Positions 59,142-64,000 of a DNA stretch of 64,000 nucleotides are shown piece by piece. Made by a program: the position numbers and the translations under genes. This stretch comes from Kribbella sp. VKM Ac-2568 (GTDB taxonomy: Bacteria; Actinomycetota; Actinomycetes; Propionibacteriales; Kribbellaceae). The DNA lies in NCBI RefSeq assembly GCF_004345365.1, contig NZ_SLVF01000004.1:310001-374000 (forward strand), read 5' to 3'. Within the stretch, counting starts at the first letter, position 1. Each line of letters starts with the position of its first letter. Below the pieces are notes generated by a model. The model ran no database searches, was not told the DNA's origin, and saw only the letters and a list, made by a program, of their open reading frames with translations.

Positions 59142-60023
59142 ATGACCGACACGCCATTCGTGAGCACTGAGATCGCCACTCAGCCCGACCTCTGGCGGCA
59201 GGTGTCGACCGGTTTCGCGCAGTACGGTGGCGCATTGCCCACTCCCGGTCAACGGGTTGCAGCCGTCGGCTGCGGCACCTCCTGGTTCATGGCGATGGCG
59301 TACGCCGCGCTGCGGGAGGACCTCGGCCAGGGCCTGACCGACGCGTTCGCGGGGTCTGAGTTCCCGGCCGGTCGCGAGTACGACGCGGTGGTGGTGATCA
59401 GCCGGTCCGGTACGACGACCGAGGTGCTCGAGCTGATCCGGCAGACCAGCCTCCCGACGATCGCGATCACCGCGACGCCGGGGTCACCGATCGTCGACCT
59501 GGCCGACCAGACGATCCTGCTGGACTTCGCCGACGAGCAGTCCGTCGTACAGACCCGGTTCGCCACCACGACGCTGGCCTTGCTCCGGGCGTCGCTGGGG
59601 GAGGACCTGACCCAGGCCGCGGCCGATGCCGAGACGGCGCTCACGGTCGACGTGGACGAACTGGCGAAGCTGGAGCAGGTCACCTACCTCGGCACCAGGT
59701 GGACCGTCGGCCTGGCGCACGAGGCCGGCCTGAAGCAGCGCGAGGCGGCGTCGGCGTGGACCGAGGCGTACCCGGCGATGGACTACCGGCACGGCCCGAT
59801 CGCCATCGCCCAGCCCGGCCGCGGCGTCTGGATCTTCGGTACTCCGCCCGAGGGCCTGCTGCAGGACGTGGCGGCGACCGGCGCGACGATCGTCCACCAC
59901 CCCGACCTCGACCCGATGGCCTCCCTGGTGGTGGCCCAGCGGGTGGCGGTCGCCAAGTCCCTCGCCCTGGGCCTCAACCCGGACCAGCCCCGCAGCCTCA
60001 CCCGCTCGGTCATCCTCGACTGA
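59142..60023 (+). CDS. tandem SIS domain sugar isomerase/deaminase (AgaS/GlmS-C type)
   Basis: A 293-residue protein with two SIS domains, like the isomerase half of glucosamine-6-phosphate synthase and AgaS. The first has VAAVGCGTSWFMAMAYAAL and ISRSGTTTEVLELI; the second has TYLGTRWTVGLAHEAGLKQREAA and DYRHGPIAI. These supply the sugar-phosphate-binding serines, threonine and histidine. It probably interconverts an amino-sugar phosphate. It is divergent from the DeoR repressor, with GGAG five bases before the ATG. Confidence 0.88.
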   Translation: MTDTPFVSTEIATQPDLWRQVSTGFAQYGGALPTPGQRVAAVGCGTSWFMAMAYAALREDLGQGLTDAFAGSEFPAGREYDAVVVISRSGTTTEVLELIRQTSLPTIAITATPGSPIVDLADQTILLDFADEQSVVQTRFATTTLALLRASLGEDLTQAAADAETALTVDVDELAKLEQVTYLGTRWTVGLAHEAGLKQREAASAWTEAYPAMDYRHGPIAIAQPGRGVWIFGTPPEGLLQDVAATGATIVHHPDLDPMASLVVAQRVAVAKSLALGLNPDQPRSLTRSVILD

Positions 60024-60059
60024 CACCCTGCCCACGCCGCTGCGGCTGCTGCGCGAGGC

Positions 60060-61253
60060 TCAGAGCCGGGCCGGGGTGACGGCCCGGCCGAGAGTCGAGA
60101 GGTAGCCAAGAGCCGAGGCGGCGAGGAGTGCTGCTCCCACGGCCAGGAGCGCAGTGTGGGTGCCGACAACCGGCACCAGGAGTCCGCCGGCGGCCTGGCC
60201 CAGGGCGGCCGCGCCGACGCGCAGGCTGGCGGCTGTGGTGCTCACGCGGCCCTGCAGTTCAACAGAGCTGTACTGCTGACGCGCGGAGAACATCGCCGGC
60301 AACATCGGCCCCTCCAGAAGACCGGTGGCAGTGGCGAGCACCAGGAGGACGGCAAGGCTCGATGCGAGCGGCCAGGTGGTGAAGGCCAAGCCGTAGAGCG
60401 CCACCGACACCATCACTACGTGCTCGGGGCGCCAGCGGGTCTGCCAACGCCCGAGCAGCAGGGCTGTCGCCACGCTCCCGATCTCCAGAGCAGTCCACAG
60501 GTACCCCGCGGCGGACCTCGGAGCGCCCAGCGACTCCATGTGCAGCGGCAGCGTGATCAGCAGGACGCCCATGACCCCCATGAGCAGCGTGGTCGTGACA
60601 GTGGAGGCCCGCAGCCGCGGAGTACGGGCCAGGTGTGCCAGGCCGGCCACTACCGAGCCCAGGAAGGGCTCTCGGTCAGCGACGTCGATCGCGGCAGGTA
60701 GTGCGGGCAGCCGCATGATCGCGAAGATGCTGAGCGTCGCGGTGACGGCAATGACCGCTGCGGCAGCTTCGACCGAGACAGCAGCAGCGATCGTGGCAGC
60801 CGCCGCCGGACCGGTAATCGTGGCCGCACCGAAGCTCGCTGCCTCCAGTGAGTTCGCCCGCGCCAGCAGCGGCTGGGGGACCAGGCTCGGCAGCATGCTG
60901 GTGAAACCCCCGCTCACGAGCGGCAGCGTCGTACCGGCGAGAGCGGCCAGGGCCGGCGTGACCCAATGAGCGGTGTGACCGACTACGGCGAGCATCGCCA
61001 GCATCACCGCGCCCAGGACAGCCTGGTTGAGGCCGAGCGCAGTACGCCGGTATGGCGTGCGGTCGAGCCAGGTGCCGAGCAGCGGGCCGGTGATGACCGC
61101 GGGGAGGGCGTAGGCGGCTCCGGTAAGACCAGCCAGCGCCGGGCTGTCCATGCGCTCCAGCACGAGCAGCACGAGCGTGAACGCCACCATCTCGTCCCCG
61201 ACCCGGGCCAGCGTCGCGGCGAGGTAGTAGCTCGCCGGCAGCCGCTCGGACAT
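60060..61253 (-). CDS. MFS transporter
   Basis: A 397-residue exporter with about 12 helices. The first helix region (LAATLARVGDEMVAFTLVLLVLE) and ITGPLLGTWLDRTPYRRTALG resemble the DHA/EntS-like MFS families with motif A after helix 2. The start is the ATG after AGGAGG (seven bases); a GTG directly before it is possible. It is divergent from the second CGNR protein, and CGTTA repeats lie between them, so it is likely to be its regulated target. The substrate is unknown. Confidence 0.85.
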   Translation of the reverse strand: MSERLPASYYLAATLARVGDEMVAFTLVLLVLERMDSPALAGLTGAAYALPAVITGPLLGTWLDRTPYRRTALGLNQAVLGAVMLAMLAVVGHTAHWVTPALAALAGTTLPLVSGGFTSMLPSLVPQPLLARANSLEAASFGAATITGPAAAATIAAAVSVEAAAAVIAVTATLSIFAIMRLPALPAAIDVADREPFLGSVVAGLAHLARTPRLRASTVTTTLLMGVMGVLLITLPLHMESLGAPRSAAGYLWTALEIGSVATALLLGRWQTRWRPEHVVMVSVALYGLAFTTWPLASSLAVLLVLATATGLLEGPMLPAMFSARQQYSSVELQGRVSTTAASLRVGAAALGQAAGGLLVPVVGTHTALLAVGAALLAASALGYLSTLGRAVTPARL

Positions 61254-61266
61254 CACCTGGCCTCCT

Positions 61267-61313
61267 GTAACGCATAAGCAGTCGTTACGCGTTACGCTAA
61301 CAAAGCCGTTACG
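61267..61313. promoter_or_regulatory. four CGTTA-core repeats between MFS and CGNR genes
   Basis: CGTTACG occurs at 61283-61289, 61290-61296 and 61307-61313, and an inverted GTAACG at 61267-61272. The last copy overlaps TACGAT, a likely -10 for the CGNR gene. The first lies immediately upstream of the MFS ribosome site. The CGTTA core matches the site at 35181-35209 before the other CGNR gene. Confidence 0.6.
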
Positions 61314-61339
61314 ATGCCGCCACCGGAAAGGAAGTTCGC

Positions 61340-61894
61340 GTGGAGACCCTGCAGACACCGGACCGGCTGATCCGGCTCGCGGTGGACCTGGTGAACACCA
61401 AGTCGCTGGACCCGGAGAAGCTGACCTCACCCGAGGCGCTCGACAGGTTCCTGCTCGACCATGGCGAGCCCACCGCGGACGTCGACGAGGACGACCTCGA
61501 CCAGGTGAAGGCGGTCCGTGAGCGGATCCGCCCGGTCTTCCACGCCGAGCCCCGCGACGCCGCGATGATCCTGAACGACCTGCTCGCCGAGTACGCGGTA
61601 CGGCCCTATCTGTCCGACCACGACGGCGCCCCGTGGCACCTTCATGTGGCGCGACCGGAGGCGACCTGGGCCGAGTGGCTTGCCGCCGGTACTGCGCTCG
61701 GCCTGGCGGGGTTCGCCGCCGGGCACGGGTTCGCCGCGATCGACTCGTGCGCCGCCGAGGACTGCGAGCGGGTGTTCGTGAACCCGGCCGAGCGACGCCC
61801 CCGCCGCTTCTGCACGCCTACGTGTTCCAGCCGCACCCGCGTAGCGTCGTACCGGGCCCGCAGAGCAGCTGGCGACGGCACTAGGATCGACTGA
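61340..61894 (+). CDS. CGNR zinc-finger (ABATE domain) regulatory protein, second copy
   Basis: A 184-residue protein with the same layout as the one at 35268: an N-terminal helical domain and a C-terminal zinc finger with Cys137, Cys142, Cys158 and Cys162. Cys162 is followed by SSR instead of GNR, so this is a slightly divergent CGNR motif; the basic RTRVASYRARRAA follows. Proposed function: transcriptional regulation of the divergent MFS gene. The start is a GTG with GGAAAGGAAG upstream. The next gene begins 25 bases after its stop. Confidence 0.8.
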   Translation: METLQTPDRLIRLAVDLVNTKSLDPEKLTSPEALDRFLLDHGEPTADVDEDDLDQVKAVRERIRPVFHAEPRDAAMILNDLLAEYAVRPYLSDHDGAPWHLHVARPEATWAEWLAAGTALGLAGFAAGHGFAAIDSCAAEDCERVFVNPAERRPRRFCTPTCSSRTRVASYRARRAAGDGTRID

Positions 61895-61919
61895 GGATCC
61901 AGGAGCAGAGGAGTGCACG

Positions 61920-62141
61920 TTGAGTCACACCGTGGTGGCAGAGCTGGTGGCGAACGTCCAGAAGGTCACCGCCAAGGCCGGGGACACGGTGGGCCCGGAG
62001 GACACCCTGGTCATCCTGGAGTCGATGAAGATGGAGATCCCGGTGCTCGCCGAGGTGGCGGGCACCATCACCGAGATGAAGGTGTCCGAGGGCGAGGTCG
62101 TCCGGGACGGGGATCCCATCGCCGTGATCGAAGAGAAGTAG
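61920..62141 (+). CDS. biotinyl/lipoyl-binding carrier protein
   Basis: A 73-residue domain of the biotinyl-lipoyl family. The attachment lysine lies in LESMKMEIPV, the usual biotinylation motif (AMKM-type; here SMKM). It resembles the stand-alone mycobacterial protein TB7.3. Such free carriers may serve acyl-CoA carboxylases. The start is a TTG six bases after GAGGAG, and no better start exists in frame. The gene is about 225 bases upstream of sigE. Confidence 0.85.
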   Translation: MSHTVVAELVANVQKVTAKAGDTVGPEDTLVILESMKMEIPVLAEVAGTITEMKVSEGEVVRDGDPIAVIEEK

Positions 62142-62200
62142 AAGTCAAACGTTGATGTCAGCTCGCGCGTCCAGTGCTACGAGTGCGATCACCGGGCCGG

Positions 62201-62228
62201 GGAACTTCCCGGTCACGGAGGCCGTTGA
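62201..62228 (+). promoter_or_regulatory. ECF sigma (SigE-type) promoter upstream of sigE
   Basis: GGAACTT (62201) and CGTTGA (62223) match the -35 and -10 consensus of SigE/RpoE-type ECF promoters; GGAAC and CGTT are separated by 17 bases. The transcript would start near 62235, giving a leader of about 130 bases before the GTG of sigE. It suggests positive autoregulation. Confidence 0.65.
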
Positions 62229-62366
62229 CCCGTCGTACCGGCATCTCAGGGTTCAACCCGGGTGTCCCCGACGTGCGCAGAGGACGGTGAACGCGGCACC
62301 ATGGTGGTCACGCTCGTTGCCCCGCAGAGTGCGGATCGCAGGACGGGTACCCAGGGAGGCGTTGCC

Positions 62367-63035
62367 GTGAAGCCGGTCGACATCTCCGTGGCGCCTGCGT
62401 TCGCACCCCAGCAGACCCCCGCCGAGGCCGAGTCCAAGGTCCAGGCCGAGGCCGACGCCGAGGTGCTGCCGTCCTGGGACGAGATCGTCCGGACCCACTC
62501 GGCCCGCGTCTACCGGCTGGCCTACCGCCTGACCGGCAACAAGCACGACGCCGAGGACCTGACCCAGGAGGTCTTCGTCCGGGTCTTCCGGTCGTTGTCG
62601 TCCTACACGCCGGGCACCTTCGAGGGCTGGCTCTACCGGATCACCACCAACCTCTTCCTGGACGGCGCCCGCCGCCGGCAGCGGATCCGCTTCGACGGCC
62701 TGCCCGACGACGCGCACGACCGGCTGCCGTCCAAGGGCTCGGGCCCGGCGGAGAAGCTCGACCACGACCTGTTCGACCACGATGTGCAGGACGCGCTGGA
62801 CGCGCTGCCGGAGGACTTCCGGGCGGCCGTGGTGCTCTGCGACATCGAGGGCATGACGTACGACGAGATCGCGGACGTGCTCGACGTGAAGCTGGGCACC
62901 GTGCGCAGCCGGATCCACCGCGGCCGCTCGATGCTGCGCAAGCACCTCGAGCACCGTGCGCCGCGGTCCGGCCAGACCCGTGTCAGTGGCCCGCCCGCCG
63001 ACGGGCCGTTCGGTGCCGGAGGTGACGACCGGTGA
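62367..63035 (+). CDS. sigE: ECF RNA polymerase sigma factor SigE
   Basis: A 222-residue ECF sigma factor. Region 2 ([26 protein letters not shown]) and region 4 ([45 protein letters not shown]) match mycobacterial SigE closely. It directs transcription of envelope-stress genes. The start chosen is the GTG seven bases after AGGGAGG; ATG at 62301 and GTG at 62262 would add N-terminal extensions without a ribosome site. It overlaps the anti-sigma gene by four bases. Confidence 0.9.
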   Translation: MKPVDISVAPAFAPQQTPAEAESKVQAEADAEVLPSWDEIVRTHSARVYRLAYRLTGNKHDAEDLTQEVFVRVFRSLSSYTPGTFEGWLYRITTNLFLDGARRRQRIRFDGLPDDAHDRLPSKGSGPAEKLDHDLFDHDVQDALDALPEDFRAAVVLCDIEGMTYDEIADVLDVKLGTVRSRIHRGRSMLRKHLEHRAPRSGQTRVSGPPADGPFGAGGDDR

Positions 63036-63643
63036 CGCTGCAACACCCCCTGGACAAGCTGAGCGCCGTTGTCGACGGTGAGCTCGACCACGATTCCCGC
63101 GACAAGGTCCTGAGCCACCTGGTCGGCTGCGACGCCTGCCGGTCGGAGGTGGACGCCCAGCGCCGGCTGAAGACCCGCCTGGCGGCCACGCCGGACCCGG
63201 AGCCCTCGACCGACCTGATGCAGCGGCTGCTCGGCGTTCCGTCGTTCTCCCCGGAGCCGCGCGAGGAGGTCCGTCCGGTGCTCACACCGGCGATCTCGCT
63301 CAGCCCGCAGCGCTCCGCGTTCCCCGCCGCCCGGACCGGAGCCACCCGTCCTGGCACCCGTGCGGCAACCCGCTCGCGTCGGCGTACCGGAGTACTTGGT
63401 GCAGCCGGTTCGGCTGCCGCCGTCGCGTCACTGCTCGGTACTGCGTTCGTGCTGGGTGACCCGGCGCGGCAGGAGCAGCCGCCGGTGCTGCAGCCGCCCG
63501 TGGCGAGCTTCTCCTCCGACCACGCCGCCGCCACGAACGGAACCCCGTTCGCGGATCCGGTGGCCCTGCTGAACTCCTTCAACGGGGCTGGCTACGCCGG
63601 GCTGAGCCCCACGCTGCAGCCGGTGGCTCTGACGGGGCGCTGA
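63032..63643 (+). CDS. anti-sigma factor, zinc-binding (RseA-like), membrane anchored
   Basis: A 203-residue anti-sigma factor. The ZAS motif His29-x3-Cys33-x2-Cys36 (HLVGCDAC) lies in an N-terminal helical domain that should bind SigE. A basic stretch and a hydrophobic segment at about residues 118-141 ([23 protein letters not shown]) form a membrane anchor. The C-terminal part would lie outside. Its start GTG overlaps the sigE stop. By analogy with RseA, it is cleaved on stress to release SigE. Confidence 0.88.
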   Translation: MTLQHPLDKLSAVVDGELDHDSRDKVLSHLVGCDACRSEVDAQRRLKTRLAATPDPEPSTDLMQRLLGVPSFSPEPREEVRPVLTPAISLSPQRSAFPAARTGATRPGTRAATRSRRRTGVLGAAGSAAAVASLLGTAFVLGDPARQEQPPVLQPPVASFSSDHAAATNGTPFADPVALLNSFNGAGYAGLSPTLQPVALTGR

Positions 63644-63646
63644 GCA

Positions 63647-64000
63647 GTGAGCCTCTCCCGGCTCGCCGTCCTGGTCGGCACCGCGCTGATCGGCTTCGGC
63701 CTGCCCCTGCCCGCAGCAGCCACGCCTGCGCCCTCCGGCCAGCGTGAGGACTCGCCGTCCGCCGTCACCTGGCTGGAGCGCGCCGCGGCCGCTCCGGACC
63801 TCGTCTCCTTCCACGGCACCCAGATCATCACCTCCTGGGGACCGCAGGGTTCCAGCTCGGCGATGCTCGACATCGTGCACGCCGCCTCGCAAGGGACCGA
63901 GATCAGCGTGCTCGGCTCCTCGGCGTCACCGGGCGCCAAGGCGTTCGTGCAGCGGGCCAACCATGCTGTCGGCCCGACCATCGACGGCGGACCCCTCGCA
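63647..64000 (+). CDS. RseB/MucB-like sigma-E regulatory protein, partial
   Basis: The first 118 codons of a gene that runs past the end of the window. A signal peptide (residues 2-25, LSRLAVLVGTALIGFGLPLP, ending AAA) is followed by WLERAAAAPDLVSFHGTQII, the N-terminal pattern of RseB/MucB or lipoprotein-sorting domains. Third in line after sigE and the anti-sigma factor, it should sense envelope stress outside the cell. The start is a GTG three bases after the previous stop. Only the N-terminus is seen. Confidence 0.65.
   Translation, partial: MSLSRLAVLVGTALIGFGLPLPAAATPAPSGQREDSPSAVTWLERAAAAPDLVSFHGTQIITSWGPQGSSSAMLDIVHAASQGTEISVLGSSASPGAKAFVQRANHAVGPTIDGGPLA

Noticed and set aside
58255..59145. 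A 296-residue protein antisense to deoR
   Set aside because: The ribosome site is good, but the predicted sequence has shadow-like composition and no recognisable fold. Only the promoter and leader are kept as a finding.
1..64000. rRNA or tRNA genes, prophage, integrase or transposase
   Set aside because: I saw no cloverleaf with a CCA-type end, no rRNA stretches and no recombinase-like reading frame.

Overview
The window reads as a chromosomal segment of a high-GC actinobacterium. Evidence for this is the pervasive G/C third positions and GTG starts, a mycothiol-biosynthesis deacetylase (MshB), a mycobacterial-type 7Fe ferredoxin (FdxA), the succinylase branch of lysine/DAP synthesis (DapD, DapE), an actinobacterial-type SigE with a zinc anti-sigma factor, the 55-residue DUF3117 protein and a divergent glgA/glgC pair. 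Gene content and style are most like Nocardioidaceae such as Kribbella; that placement is inferred, not tested. No rRNA, tRNA, CRISPR array, integrase or transposase was found.

Layout. 0-1.1 kb: a conserved hypothetical and a Nudix hydrolase. 1.3-7.4 kb: a complete peptide/oligopeptide ABC importer (two permeases, two ATPases, lipoprotein receptor) ending in a strong terminator. 7.5-10.3 kb: a large XRE/NB-ARC/TPR (STAND) regulator divergent from a tiny LuxR-type HTH protein. 10.3-19.3 kb: mshB, a flavin reductase, a VanW protein, a MazF/PemK-like protein, an MFS exporter, a GNAT enzyme, fdxA, a secreted lysozyme-like protein and dapD. 19.3-24.4 kb: accessory genes, including a truncated nucleoside hydrolase, a TipA-like MerR regulator, an MFS exporter with a palindromic operator, a DUF3800 stub and a structured inverted repeat. 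24.4-32.6 kb: a carbohydrate locus. LacI, a PfkB kinase and a SIS isomerase diverge from a Tat-exported lipoprotein, two permeases and a secreted DUF4185-type protein, with two matching palindromes in the divergent region.

32.6-43.5 kb: an ABC-2 exporter, a mycothiol-dependent-isomerase-like protein divergent from a CGNR zinc-finger protein, a repeat-rich gap, a VOC protein with dapE, a LOG-family enzyme, a DivIVA-domain protein with a minisatellite, tag, a snapalysin relic, and paaX with an enoyl-CoA hydratase. 43.5-49.3 kb: pepA, a secreted beta-propeller protein, and glgA/GNAT divergent from glgC. 49.3-56.2 kb: a tightly overlapping operon for kynurenine catabolism (kynureninase, kynurenine 3-monooxygenase, semialdehyde dehydrogenase, RidA-type deaminase, 3-hydroxyanthranilate dioxygenase, ACMS decarboxylase, formamidase-like hydrolase). 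It covers N-formylkynurenine to the 2-aminomuconate level and lacks only the tryptophan dioxygenase. 56.2-64 kb: a Fic protein with a palindrome in its promoter, an O-methyltransferase, DeoR/SIS and MFS/CGNR divergent pairs, a biotinyl carrier, and sigE with its anti-sigma factor and an RseB-like gene that runs off the edge.

Recurring themes are divergent regulator/target pairs with recognisable operators, a -10 hexamer six or seven bases before the start codon (probable leaderless mRNAs), and three gene relics. The most attractive lead is that both CGNR zinc-finger proteins are divergent from a putative target and share a CGTTA-core repeat in the intergenic region.
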